Source: GCA-002840305 sp964609365 (lineage in GTDB: Bacteria > Patescibacteriota > Patescibacteriia > Patescibacteriales > UBA12465). Taken from it: DNA of 16,508 nucleotides. A program made the translations under genes and the position numbers. Shown piece by piece: positions 1-7,412 of this stretch (position 1 is the stretch's first letter; the number at the start of each line of letters is the position of its first letter). The notes under the pieces are model-generated. The model saw nothing but the letters and a program-made list of their open reading frames with translations. It did no database searches and was not told the DNA's origin. The DNA is taken from assembly GCA_964609365.1 (NCBI GenBank), contig CAZSRC010000017.1, positions 1 through 16,508 on the forward strand. The letters are read 5' to 3'.

Positions 1-488
1 TTGCTTGCTATATCTTTTATAACGGATAAATAGGCCTTACGACCAGCGCCATAGTACAAATAGCTTATATCTGTGCATAGCACATTTCCGGGAATTTCTT
101 GTTTAAAATTCCTGCTTAGCAAATTGCTAAAAGTGCGATGTTCTTGCGTCTTTTTCATTATCATTTTATATGGATTTTTCTTTCTTATTTTAACAAATAA
201 TCTAAATTTATTCATTATCCTAATTATCTTTTTGTGATTTATTATTATTCCCTCATCTCGTTCGAGCTTCATTCTAATTGAACGCCAACCTAATTTCTTT
301 TTTCCTTTTTCAAATATTTCTCTAATTAATTCATAATCTTTTAAATCTTTGTCTGACTTTTCTGATCTTTTCAACCATTTGTAATATCCACTTCTTGATA
401 CGTTTGATATTTCACATAATATTCTAATATTTAGTCCCAACTCTTTAAATATTATATATTTTTGATGCGGTTTTAGTTTTATCTCTTT
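1..488 (-). CDS. IS3-family transposase OrfB, DDE integrase core (partial, C-terminus off window)
   Basis: Minus-strand translation from about 488 to 1 is open throughout and reads as an OrfB N-terminus. It has an HTH-like segment containing NVSRSGYYKWLKR, then an HTH_21-type region with KKLGWRSIRMKLE, a basic stretch, and the start of the RNase H-fold core. That core contains VLCTDISYLYYG, whose Asp is the expected first residue of the DDE triad. The second Asp and the Glu are outside the window. There is no plausible initiator near the start of this frame, which lies -1 relative to orfA, so OrfB is probably made as an OrfAB fusion by programmed frameshifting, as is usual for the family. The visible part has no internal stop, so there is no sign of decay. 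Confidence 0.88.
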
Positions 489-895
489 TTGGCCGCTCGG
501 AGCTTGGCTAAAAAATCGTTTTCTGCTTTTAAGTAGGCAATCTCTATTTCCATTTTTTCCATTCTTTCTTTATCACTTAAATCTCTAATTCTTGGTCGAC
601 CTCCTTTGTTGTGCTTACCCCTATTCTCAGTTTTTAATTTATCAATACCTTTTGCATTATATGTTCTTTTCCAACTATTTAAACAGCGTTTAGGAGCTTC
701 TTTACCTATATCTTCTATTTTGAAACCAGCTTCTTCAAATATCATTTTTGGGCTATACCCATCTGTATAATATTTATTAATAGCCAACACTTTAAATTCT
801 TTACTATAGCTAATTGATTTATCGCTACAGCGAGAAACATTTGGATTGGCCAGAAGCTCTTTTATTTGAGCCTCATTGAAAATTCTTTTGCTCAT
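479..895 (-). CDS. IS3-family transposase OrfA
   Basis: This 138-aa protein matches the OrfA layout. Residues about 28-82 form the helix-turn-helix DNA-binding region (SYSKEFKVLAINKYY through CLNSWKRTY). A basic GGRPR motif follows at about 97-101, and then a heptad-rich coiled coil (MEKMEIEIAYLKAENDFLAKL) that normally mediates OrfA/OrfAB multimerisation. OrfA binds the terminal repeats and regulates transposition, and it supplies the N-terminus of the OrfAB transposase. The ATG at 895 is preceded by an AT-rich leader with no Shine-Dalgarno. The end of the gene carries two possible -1 slip sites (509-515 and 485-491). The reading frame is intact. Confidence 0.88.
   Translation of the reverse strand: MSKRIFNEAQIKELLANPNVSRCSDKSISYSKEFKVLAINKYYTDGYSPKMIFEEAGFKIEDIGKEAPKRCLNSWKRTYNAKGIDKLKTENRGKHNKGGRPRIRDLSDKERMEKMEIEIAYLKAENDFLAKLRAAKKR
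485..515 (-). other. Candidate -1 programmed frameshift zone, orfA to orfB
   Basis: Two heptamers in the orfA frame could drive -1 slippage. T_TTT_TTA at 515-509 has the ideal X_XXY_YYZ form. C_AAA_AAG at 491-485 is a variant of the A_AAA_AAG site common in IS3 elements. The orfB frame is open across both. Slipping at the second site preserves the coiled-coil end and joins OrfB naturally. Slipping at the first would replace the last ten OrfA residues. I cannot tell which one is used. Confidence 0.5.
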
Positions 896-942
896 ATTGT
901 TTTAATTAGTTTTTTAATATATGTTACACTATTTTATCCAAT

Positions 943-974
943 AAAAAAAGTAGACGTTTTTGTGTCTACTTTTT
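943..974 (-). terminator. Hairpin plus T-tract inside the IS end; probable atp operon terminator
   Basis: Positions 945-955 and 964-974 form an 11-bp perfect stem (core GTAGAC/GTCTAC) with an 8-nt loop. On the minus strand the 3' arm ends in a run of seven T's, which is the form of a rho-independent terminator. It lies downstream of atpC and upstream of orfA, so it should stop atp transcripts and shield the transposase gene. No other terminator is visible between atpC and the IS. The hairpin is also part of the IS terminal repeat region. Confidence 0.7.
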
Positions 975-987
975 GGGGTACAGTTCA
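945..987 (-). repeat. IS3-family terminal inverted repeat (right end)
   Basis: From 987 the minus strand reads TGAACTGTACCCC, an A-tract, then GTAGACAC. A TG tip, a CCCC run and a (T/G)AGAC box are familiar from IS150-group ends. The partner repeat is outside the window, so the exact limits are not proven. Confidence 0.6.
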
Positions 988-1025
988 CTGCTTTGGGTTG
1001 TTTTTTTTATATGACGATAATTAAA

Positions 1026-1463
1026 TTATCTACCTTTTAAATTTCTCCACTTGCGAGCTGATCTAGTTCTGGCCAATTCTTTTTCAATTTGAGCTGACAA
1101 ATTAGCAAACTGAGTAGCATCAATATCTCGCAAATTCTTTAAAGATTCTTCAGCTCTCTTTCTGGCCTCTTCGGCTCTCTCTAAATCAATCTCTTCAGCT
1201 CTCTCAGCTGTATCAGCTAAAATAATAGTTTTATTAAGCAAGACTTCCACAAAGCCACCGGACACAGAAATAATTTCTATACTTCCATCAATTTTTTTCA
1301 ACTCCAAAACCCCTGGCTTCAAAATTGAAACTAAAGGAGAATGTTTTGGCAAAATAGTAATATCGCCTTCTGTAGTTGGAACGGTAACCTGAAGAATCTC
1401 GTCCTTTAAAACGACTCTTTCAGGCGTAGCTATTTCAAATTTTATTCTTTTTTGATCCGGCAT
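1026..1463 (-). CDS. atpC: F1Fo ATP synthase epsilon subunit
   Basis: This is the epsilon subunit of the F1 central stalk (145 aa, normal length). It couples rotation to the catalytic head and can inhibit ATP hydrolysis. The N-terminal beta-sandwich (about 6-92) shows the family pattern VPTTEGDITILPKHSPLVS and ISVSGGFVEV. The C-terminal two-helix part (about 95-140) is rich in Glu, Arg and Ala, as expected for the regulatory helical hairpin. It is the last gene of the operon, 11 nt after atpD, and is followed by the IS end. The leader is AT-rich without a Shine-Dalgarno. Whether epsilon actually inhibits this enzyme cannot be read from the sequence. Confidence 0.95.
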   Translation of the reverse strand: MPDQKRIKFEIATPERVVLKDEILQVTVPTTEGDITILPKHSPLVSILKPGVLELKKIDGSIEIISVSGGFVEVLLNKTIILADTAERAEEIDLERAEEARKRAEESLKNLRDIDATQFANLSAQIEKELARTRSARKWRNLKGR

Positions 1464-1474
1464 ACAAATTAATA

Positions 1475-2860
1475 TTATTTTTTAGCAATTTCTTCAATAG
1501 TTCCTTTCATATAAAAATCACCTTCGCTCTTGTCGTCATGATTACCTTCTAGTATTTCCTTAAAACCTTTAATTGTGTCAGATATTTTTACATACTTACC
1601 AGGAACTCCTGTAAAGGTTTCTGCAACACTAAATGGTTGTGATAAAAATCTTTGAATTTTACGAGCGCGAGAAACTATTATTTTGTCATCATCTGATAAT
1701 TCCTCCATGCCTAAAATAGCGATAATATCCTGTAAATCTTTGTATCTCTGTAAAACTCTCTGAACTCCTAACGCCACATCATAATGCTCTTGTCCAACAA
1801 TTTTAGGATCTAAAATAATAGAAAAAGAATCAAGTGGATCAACGGCTGGATAAATACCAAGCTCTGATAAAGAACGTGATAATACAACAGTAGAGTCTAG
1901 GTGACCAAAAGTTGTTGCCGGAGCTGGATCAGTTAAGTCATCAGCTGGAACATAAACAGCTTGAATAGAAGTAATAGAGCCCTTGTTAGTAGAAGTAATT
2001 CTTTCCTGAAGTTCTCCCATTTCAGTTGCTAATGTTGGTTGATAACCTACAGCACTAGGCATACGACCTAATAAAGTTGAAACCTCTGAACCGGCTTGAG
2101 TAAAACGAAAAATATTATCAACAAAAAATAACACATCTTGATTTTGCTCGTCTCTAAAATATTCCGCAATAGACAAACCACTTAAAGCTACGCGAGCACG
2201 GGCTCCAGGTGGTTCATTCATTTGACCAAAAACCATAGCAACTTTATCTAGCACTCCAGAATCTTTCATCTCATGAAATAAATCATTTCCTTCACGAGTT
2301 CTCTCTCCAACTCCAGCAAAAACTGAATACCCACCATGAGCTTTAGCGATATTATTAATAAACTCTTGGATAATAACTGTTTTACCAACTCCAGCACCAC
2401 CAAATAAACCAACCTTTCCTCCTTTAGCAATTGGACAAATTAAATCAATGACCTTAATTCCTGTTTCTAATATTTCTGTTTTAGTTGATTGATCAACAAA
2501 GTCTGGTGCTTGACGATGAATTTCATATCTTTTTGTATTTACCAAATTATCACTACCATCAATCGCCTCACCTAAAACATTAAAAATTCTTCCTAATGTC
2601 TCCTTGCCAACAGGAACGGTAATTCCTTGACCAGTATTAAAAACTTCGTCACCTCTTTTTAAACCATCTGTTGAACTCATAGCAATAGCCCTGACAACAT
2701 TAAAACCTAAGTGTTGCTGAACCTCTAAAATTACTTTTTTCTCAGAAATACTTGCCTCTAGGGCTGTATATATTTCTGGCAAAGCGTCTTCAAAATAAAC
2801 ATCAACAACGGCACCAATAATCTGCCTGATTACGCCTATTTTTTTAGCATCTTTTTCCAT
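1475..2860 (-). CDS. atpD: F1Fo ATP synthase beta subunit (catalytic)
   Basis: This is the catalytic subunit of F1 (461 aa), which makes ATP at the alpha/beta interface. The Walker A P-loop GGAGVGKT is at 154-161. The catalytic Glu lies in GERTREGND (Glu186), and the Walker B strand is DVLFFVDN around 242-249. ALSGLSIAEYFRDE and the adjacent NIFRFTQAGSEVS are strongly family-typical. In the C-terminal domain the rotor-contacting DELSEED loop appears as EELSDDD, still acidic. All catalytic residues I can identify are present. It lies between atpG (31-nt gap) and atpC (11-nt gap). The AT-only leader overlaps a short 7-bp hairpin at 2877-2893, 16 nt before the ATG. Confidence 0.98.
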   Translation of the reverse strand: MEKDAKKIGVIRQIIGAVVDVYFEDALPEIYTALEASISEKKVILEVQQHLGFNVVRAIAMSSTDGLKRGDEVFNTGQGITVPVGKETLGRIFNVLGEAIDGSDNLVNTKRYEIHRQAPDFVDQSTKTEILETGIKVIDLICPIAKGGKVGLFGGAGVGKTVIIQEFINNIAKAHGGYSVFAGVGERTREGNDLFHEMKDSGVLDKVAMVFGQMNEPPGARARVALSGLSIAEYFRDEQNQDVLFFVDNIFRFTQAGSEVSTLLGRMPSAVGYQPTLATEMGELQERITSTNKGSITSIQAVYVPADDLTDPAPATTFGHLDSTVVLSRSLSELGIYPAVDPLDSFSIILDPKIVGQEHYDVALGVQRVLQRYKDLQDIIAILGMEELSDDDKIIVSRARKIQRFLSQPFSVAETFTGVPGKYVKISDTIKGFKEILEGNHDDKSEGDFYMKGTIEEIAKK

Positions 2861-2891
2861 ATTTTTTATATTTTAAAATTTAATATTTAAA

Positions 2892-3845
2892 TTATTTTTT
2901 TAATGCATTAGCTCCTGCAGAAATTTCAGCTATCTCAGATGTTATAGCTGCTTGTCGAGCCTTATTATAATATAAAACTAACTCTTTAACTAAATCACTA
3001 GCTGCTTCAGTTGCTTGATGCATAGAAGCCATTCTAACACTATGCTCAGAAGCATTTGACTCTAAAAGAGCTTGAAAAAGCTGAACCTCAATTAATCTTG
3101 GTAATAATTGATTTAAAACCTCTTCAGAATTTGGTTCATATTTAAAAATAAACTTCTGACCATTTTCTCTTAAATATTTTGATTCTTTTTCAGCAATAAA
3201 CTCTTTATCAGAGCCAATCTTCTCATCCTTACCAACTATCCCTAAATATTCATCATCTGCATCAATGTCAACTGGAAGTATTTGTTTAACTCTTGGGATT
3301 TGCCTGGATGCACTAACAAAATCGGTATAAGCAACAAAAACTTTGTCATATTTTCCTTCTAAAAAATCATTAATTAACAAACGGGCAATTGGCATAACTT
3401 CTTTAATTTCAGAAATAAAATCTGCTTTACTAAATTCGGCTGAGACATTATATTTATATCTACTATTTACAGCTAAACCCTTTTTCCCAACAACAACAAA
3501 ATCAGTATCAATATTCCCATGTTTTTTTATAGAAGAAACAGCTTTATTTATTATATTAGTATTAAAACTACCACAAAGACCCCTATTTGAACTAATCAAA
3601 ACCATTGCAACTTTTTTAGTTTCAGCTTTTTTATTCAAAAGTGGGTGCAAATTTTTTCCAGAATCAGAAGCAGCCGCAATATTTAAAATAGTAACCCAAG
3701 CTAAGTTAGCATAAGTCCTAGTTTTCATTACAGCCTCTACAGATTTTCTCATTTTTGCAGCAGCTACCATCTCCATTGCTCTGGTTATTTTTTTTGTATT
3801 ATTAATAGACTTAATCCTTCTTTGTATTTCCTTGGTTTTCGCCAT
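2892..3845 (-). CDS. atpG: F1Fo ATP synthase gamma subunit
   Basis: This is the rotor shaft of F1. The N-terminal helix (KEIQRRIKSINNTKKITRAM, residues 5-24) and the C-terminal helix (ATEAASDLVKELVLYYNKARQAAITSEIAEI) form the coiled coil that turns inside the alpha3beta3 ring. The central Rossmann-like domain includes LISSNRGLCGSFN. At 317 aa it is about 30 residues longer than the E. coli protein. The extra length is an acidic/charged stretch around 194-232 in the globular domain, where family members often vary. It lies 16 nt after atpA. No Shine-Dalgarno is seen. Confidence 0.96.
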   Translation of the reverse strand: MAKTKEIQRRIKSINNTKKITRAMEMVAAAKMRKSVEAVMKTRTYANLAWVTILNIAAASDSGKNLHPLLNKKAETKKVAMVLISSNRGLCGSFNTNIINKAVSSIKKHGNIDTDFVVVGKKGLAVNSRYKYNVSAEFSKADFISEIKEVMPIARLLINDFLEGKYDKVFVAYTDFVSASRQIPRVKQILPVDIDADDEYLGIVGKDEKIGSDKEFIAEKESKYLRENGQKFIFKYEPNSEEVLNQLLPRLIEVQLFQALLESNASEHSVRMASMHQATEAASDLVKELVLYYNKARQAAITSEIAEISAGANALKK

Positions 3846-3861
3846 ATATAATTAAAATAAT

Positions 3862-5391
3862 TTACTTCATTAAATAATCTAAAGTATCTTTATAATCATT
3901 AACAAATTTAACCACCTTCTCTTCATTAGACTCTTCTAAAACCTTTGTATCTTTAATAGCTTTTAAGATATCACTTGCATTATTTCTAATATAAACTAAA
4001 ACTCCTGCTTCAAATTCTCTAATTTTTTCTACAGGAATATTATCCAATAATCCATTAATTAATGAAAAGAAAATAACTACTTGTTCAGCTACATCCATTG
4101 GTTCATATTGACCTTGTTTTAAGATCTCCATTAATCTTTTTCCTCTTTCTAATTTCTTTTTTGTTTCATCATCTAAGTCTGAACCAAATTGTGCAAAAGC
4201 AGCTAATTCTCTATATTGTGCAGCTTCTAGTCTCATTTTTCCGGCTACTTTTTTCATAGCCTTAATTTGAGCACTACTTCCAACACGAGAAACTGACAAA
4301 CCAGCATTAATAGCTGGACGATTTCCTTGGTAAAAAAGATCTGGCTCTAAATATATTTGACCATCAGTGATAGAAATAACATTAGTAGGAATATAAGCAG
4401 AAACATCTCCAGCTTGAGTTTCAATAATTGGTAAAGCTGTAATTGAACCTCCACCAAAATCTTTATTTAATTTACAAGCTCTTTCAAGTAACCTAGAATG
4501 TAAATAAAAAACATCTCCTGGATAAGCCTCGCGCCCAGGTGGTCTCTTTAAAAGTAGGGATATTTCGCGATAAGCAACAGCATGCTTAGATAAATCATCA
4601 TAAATTATTAAAACATCTTCACCTTTATCTAGAAAATATTCAGCCATAGCACATCCAGAATAAGGAGCAATATATAATAAAGAAGATGGATCACTAGCTC
4701 CAGCTAAGACGACTGTGGTATAATCCATAGCACCAGCCTCTTTTAATTTATTAACTATTCCAGCAATCTTTGATTCTTTTTGACCAATAGCTACATAAAT
4801 ACATTTCATGTTTTGACCCTTTTGATTAATAATTGTATCAATGGCAATGGCTGTTTTTCCAATTTGACGATCACCAATAATTAACTCACGTTGACCACGG
4901 CCAACTGGAATCATGGCATCAATAGCTTTAATACCAGTTTGAACTGGTTCATTAACTGATTCTCTAGTAATAACACCGGGTGCAATTTTTTCAATTGGAT
5001 AAAATTTTTCAGTTTTAATATTTTCCCTACCATCAATAGCAATACCTAAAGGATTAACAACTCTTCCAATAATGTCATCTCCAACAGGAACTTCTAAAAT
5101 TCTTTTTAAAGATATAGCTTCATCACCCTCTTTAATACCACTATAATCACCTAAAATAACCACTCCCACACTATCTTCTTCTAAATTTAAAACAACTCCA
5201 TAAACCAAGCCTCCATCAGTTTTAAATTCAATCATTTCAGACATCATGGCCTCTGATAAACCAGAAACCCTAGCAATACCATCACCAATCTCTATAACTT
5301 TACCAAAATTCTGCTCTTTAATTTCTGATTTAAAATCAGAAATTCTTTGTCTTATTTGCTCGATAATAAAATCTTTTGAATTATTTTCCAT
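3862..5391 (-). CDS. atpA: F1Fo ATP synthase alpha subunit
   Basis: This is the non-catalytic nucleotide-binding subunit that alternates with beta in the F1 hexamer (509 aa, normal length). The N-terminal segment (about 1-25) is the part that contacts delta. A beta-barrel follows (GDGIARVSGL at 37-46). The P-loop is GDRQIGKT at 173-180, and the family-specific block after it includes YIAPYSGCAMAEYF. The alpha signature region PAINAGLSVSRVGSSAQ is present, and the Arg in SVSRVGS is the arginine finger position. It begins 4 nt after atpH, consistent with translational coupling. No anomaly was found. Confidence 0.98.
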   Translation of the reverse strand: MENNSKDFIIEQIRQRISDFKSEIKEQNFGKVIEIGDGIARVSGLSEAMMSEMIEFKTDGGLVYGVVLNLEEDSVGVVILGDYSGIKEGDEAISLKRILEVPVGDDIIGRVVNPLGIAIDGRENIKTEKFYPIEKIAPGVITRESVNEPVQTGIKAIDAMIPVGRGQRELIIGDRQIGKTAIAIDTIINQKGQNMKCIYVAIGQKESKIAGIVNKLKEAGAMDYTTVVLAGASDPSSLLYIAPYSGCAMAEYFLDKGEDVLIIYDDLSKHAVAYREISLLLKRPPGREAYPGDVFYLHSRLLERACKLNKDFGGGSITALPIIETQAGDVSAYIPTNVISITDGQIYLEPDLFYQGNRPAINAGLSVSRVGSSAQIKAMKKVAGKMRLEAAQYRELAAFAQFGSDLDDETKKKLERGKRLMEILKQGQYEPMDVAEQVVIFFSLINGLLDNIPVEKIREFEAGVLVYIRNNASDILKAIKDTKVLEESNEEKVVKFVNDYKDTLDYLMK

Positions 5392-5395
5392 ATTT

Positions 5396-5800
5396 TTATT
5401 GAATTAAACTATTTTTAAATTTATTTAATTTATTTTTAATACTAAAATCAACTATTTTATCATTATATTTAAGGACAAAACCACCAACCAACTTAGCACT
5501 TTCTTTTTCTTTAATTTTTATTTTTTTTGCCTGAGATATTTTAGTTAAATACTCGCTCAAAATATTTTTTAAATTATCATCTATTTTTCTGGCAGTGCTA
5601 ATTTCAGCTTCAACTAAAGAATATTCCTTTTTCCAAAGATCATTAAAATAAAAAATTATTTTTTCAAATTGAGAAAAACAATTATCCTCTTTTAAAATAT
5701 TAACAAAATTATTAACTAAGCTTTCCACATTACTATCTTTATCTTTGTTTTTTATTTCTAAAAATAAAGCTTGGGCATATTGTTTAGCGCTATTTTTCAT
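5396..5800 (-). CDS. atpH: F1Fo ATP synthase delta subunit, shortened
   Basis: This is the delta/OSCP subunit linking the b stalk to the top of F1. The C-terminal part is recognisable: AEISTARKIDD is the equivalent of the usual V-x-T-A region, and LVGGFVLKYNDKIVDFSIKNKL matches the conserved GGxxxxxxxxxxDxSxxxKL ending. At 134 aa it is about 40 residues shorter than the usual 175-180. The loss is in the N-terminal helical domain (about 60 residues here instead of about 100), which normally binds the alpha N-terminus. The start at 5800 is the first ATG, 1 nt after the atpF stop. Gene position supports the call. Confidence 0.87.
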   Translation of the reverse strand: MKNSAKQYAQALFLEIKNKDKDSNVESLVNNFVNILKEDNCFSQFEKIIFYFNDLWKKEYSLVEAEISTARKIDDNLKNILSEYLTKISQAKKIKIKEKESAKLVGGFVLKYNDKIVDFSIKNKLNKFKNSLIQ

Positions 5801-5801
5801 A

Positions 5802-6290
5802 TTAATTATTTAAAGCTTTTTTAATAATATCAGCATCTTTCTCTGGGCTCATCTTTTCATCGATAACTTTTTCTACAGCCAAAACAACAAGTTCTGATAG
5901 GCTATTTCTCATTTCTTTAAAAGCTTCTATTTTTTCTTGATTAAATTTTTCTCTCTCTTTAACAATAACACTAGATGCTTCTTCTTGAGCTTTTTTTATT
6001 AATTCATTTCCTCTTTTTTCAGCATTATCCTTGGCTTCATTTAAAATATTTAAAGCTTCTTTTTTAGCCTCAATAATAACTTCTTTTTCTTTTTCCGCAA
6101 TCTCGGCCAATCTAGTAACAGCTAGTTCTGAATTTTTTACACCTTCTTCGATTTTTTTTCTTCTCTCTTCTAAAAAATTTAGAATTGGAGTGTAAGCAAA
6201 TTTCCATAAAACAAAAATTAAAACTGCAAAGTTAACAAACTGAGCTAATAATATTTTGCCATTTATGCCTAATGCATTAAATAATTCCAT
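5802..6290 (-). CDS. atpF: F1Fo ATP synthase b subunit
   Basis: This is the peripheral stalk subunit (162 aa). One membrane segment at about 12-31 (KILLAQFVNFAVLIFVLWKF) is followed by a long charged helix from about 38 to 145, rich in Lys, Glu and Ala, which forms the right-handed coiled coil reaching up to delta. The transition FLEERRKKIEEG is typical of b subunits. There is a single b gene, so a homodimeric stalk is expected. The leader has an imperfect AT stem-loop (6302-6325) ending 11 nt before the ATG. It is followed directly by atpH. Confidence 0.95.
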   Translation of the reverse strand: MELFNALGINGKILLAQFVNFAVLIFVLWKFAYTPILNFLEERRKKIEEGVKNSELAVTRLAEIAEKEKEVIIEAKKEALNILNEAKDNAEKRGNELIKKAQEEASSVIVKEREKFNQEKIEAFKEMRNSLSELVVLAVEKVIDEKMSPEKDADIIKKALNN

Positions 6291-6326
6291 ATTTTTATAC
6301 TAATAATTTAATTTTTTAAATAATTT

Positions 6327-6346
6327 CTAGGGTTTAAAAACCCCAG
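6327..6346 (-). other. Stem-loop between atpE and atpF
   Basis: GGGTT/AACCC pairs around a 4-nt loop, with CT/AG added beyond one mismatch. It is the only GC-containing hairpin in this otherwise AT-only gap. There is no T-run after it on the minus strand, so it does not look like a terminator. It sits just behind the atpE stop, where an mRNA stabilising or processing hairpin could favour c-subunit expression over b. That role is an inference. Confidence 0.5.
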
Positions 6347-6361
6347 ATATCATGCAAAAAA

Positions 6362-6589
6362 CTAAGCAAATAAAATTATTAGAGCGACAACTAAAGCATA
6401 AATAGCTGTTGACTCTGTAATAGCCATTGAAACAAACATAAGTGGAGTAATTTTTCCACTAGCTTCAGGATTCCTACCAATAGCTTCTAAAGCTTTTGAG
6501 GCAGCAATACCCTCTCCTAAGGCTGGACCGATAGCGCCTAAACCAATAGCGATACCAGCAGCAATATACTTTGCAGCTTGAACATCCAT
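6362..6589 (-). CDS. atpE: F1Fo ATP synthase c subunit, Na+-type ligand set
   Basis: This 75-aa proteolipid forms the rotor ring. It has two membrane helices (about 6-36 and 48-74) joined by the polar loop RNPEA (39-43) that touches gamma/epsilon. The ion-binding carboxylate is Glu59. Around it are Pro22, Glu26, Ser60, Thr61 and Tyr64, matching position for position the Pro28/Gln-or-Glu32/Glu65/Ser66/Thr67/Tyr70 set of known Na+-translocating c rings. A Glu rather than Gln at position 26 corresponds to the two-carboxylate type described in Fusobacterium. Na+ coupling is an inference from these residues. The gene is flanked by stem-loops on both sides. Confidence 0.95.
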   Translation of the reverse strand: MDVQAAKYIAAGIAIGLGAIGPALGEGIAASKALEAIGRNPEASGKITPLMFVSMAITESTAIYALVVALIILFA

Positions 6590-6602
6590 ATTTTTTGTTT
6601 TA

Positions 6603-6634
6603 TTTATTAAATATTTAAAAAAATATTTAATAAA
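6603..6634 (-). other. 14-bp AT-only stem-loop in the atpE leader
   Basis: Positions 6603-6616 and 6621-6634 are perfectly complementary (14 bp), with a 4-nt loop. In the mRNA the hairpin lies between atpB and atpE and ends 13 nt before the atpE AUG. There is no Shine-Dalgarno between hairpin and start. A role in raising c-subunit translation or in mRNA processing is possible, but chance pairing in AT-rich DNA must be excluded. Confidence 0.55.
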
Positions 6635-6667
6635 ATTAATTAAATTAATTATATAAAAATTTATATT

Positions 6668-7408
6668 TTATTGTTCACTAAGTTCCTCTTCTGATACCAT
6701 GGAAATAAATACTAAAGTCAAAACTGAAAAAACGAAAGCCTGAATAACTGCAGTTAATAGTCCTAAAAACATAAAAGGCAGGGGAGTAAAAAAGGGAAAT
6801 AAAAACAACATAACCGCGCCTAAAACTTCTCCAGCAAATATATTTCCAAATAAACGAAAAGATAAAGAGACAACCTTGGAAATTTCGCCAACTAAGTCCA
6901 TTAAACCAAGAAAACAAGATAAGGGGCTTTTAAAATTAATAAATTTTCCAATATATTTAAAAGGACCGCTAACTGCGATAGCAACAACCTGGATGGTAAT
7001 AACGGCAACTATAGTCATCATTAAAACTAGGCCGTAATCAGACATAACAGCTCTAAAAAGAGCAACAGGACCCTCAGCCCTTTCTAGTGTAAAAGCTGAT
7101 TGACCCGGAATATATACTAATAAATTTGAAAAAACTATAAATATAAACATTGTAGCAACTAAAGGAAAAACTCTTTTTGCCTTTTTGCCAGGACCAATAA
7201 TTGATTCAACAAAAGAATAACTGCCCTCTATCAAAAGCTCAATAAAATTTTGAATACCTGACGGAATATTTTTCATCCTACTACTTATAGAGACAAAAAA
7301 TATCATTAAAAAAAGAGATACAATTACAGACCAAAAAAAAGTATTCGTAACAGGAAAAGAACCAATATTAAATAGTATGTCTGGTGCTAATGAAATACTT
7401 AAATCCAT
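6668..7408 (-). CDS. atpB: F1Fo ATP synthase a subunit
   Basis: This is the stator channel subunit (246 aa), which holds the two ion half-channels against the c ring. Five or six hydrophobic segments are visible (about 23-42, 80-100, 125-146, 163-182, 186-208 and 214-238). The essential Arg is Arg185 in SLSFRLFGNIFAGE, the diagnostic motif of the family. The last helix (LTAVIQAFVFSVLTLVFI) carries the conserved Gln223. The protein ends in an acidic tail, EEELSEQ. It lies 4 nt after the AtpZ/AtpI-like gene. The start at 7408 gives a normal N-terminus. Ion specificity cannot be read from this subunit. Confidence 0.97.
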   Translation of the reverse strand: MDLSISLAPDILFNIGSFPVTNTFFWSVIVSLFLMIFFVSISSRMKNIPSGIQNFIELLIEGSYSFVESIIGPGKKAKRVFPLVATMFIFIVFSNLLVYIPGQSAFTLERAEGPVALFRAVMSDYGLVLMMTIVAVITIQVVAIAVSGPFKYIGKFINFKSPLSCFLGLMDLVGEISKVVSLSFRLFGNIFAGEVLGAVMLFLFPFFTPLPFMFLGLLTAVIQAFVFSVLTLVFISMVSEEELSEQ

Positions 7409-7412
7409 ATTA

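Larger units (their letters stand above)
1..987 (-). mobile_element. IS3-family (IS150-like) insertion sequence, one end only
   Basis: The element has the IS3 layout: a terminal repeat, orfA with a helix-turn-helix and a basic/leucine-rich tail, then orfB in the -1 frame with an integrase core. The right tip is placed near 987. From there the minus strand reads TGAACTGTACCCC followed by an A-tract and GTAGAC, which resembles IS150-group termini, and the tip starts with TG as expected for IS3 elements. The other end and most of orfB lie beyond position 1. The target duplication cannot be checked. The element sits about 38 bp behind the atpC stop and leaves that gene intact. Confidence 0.85.

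Noticed and set aside
1026..1463. Disruption of atpC by the insertion sequence
   Set aside because: The epsilon protein has full length and a normal helical C-terminus; the IS lies outside the gene.
3343..3714. Open frame on the plus strand opposite atpG
   Set aside because: It lies wholly antisense to a clear gamma subunit, has no ribosome site and an incoherent hydrophobic composition.
6678..6917. Second frame inside atpB on the same strand
   Set aside because: It is a shifted reading of the conserved a-subunit C-terminus and has no family features.
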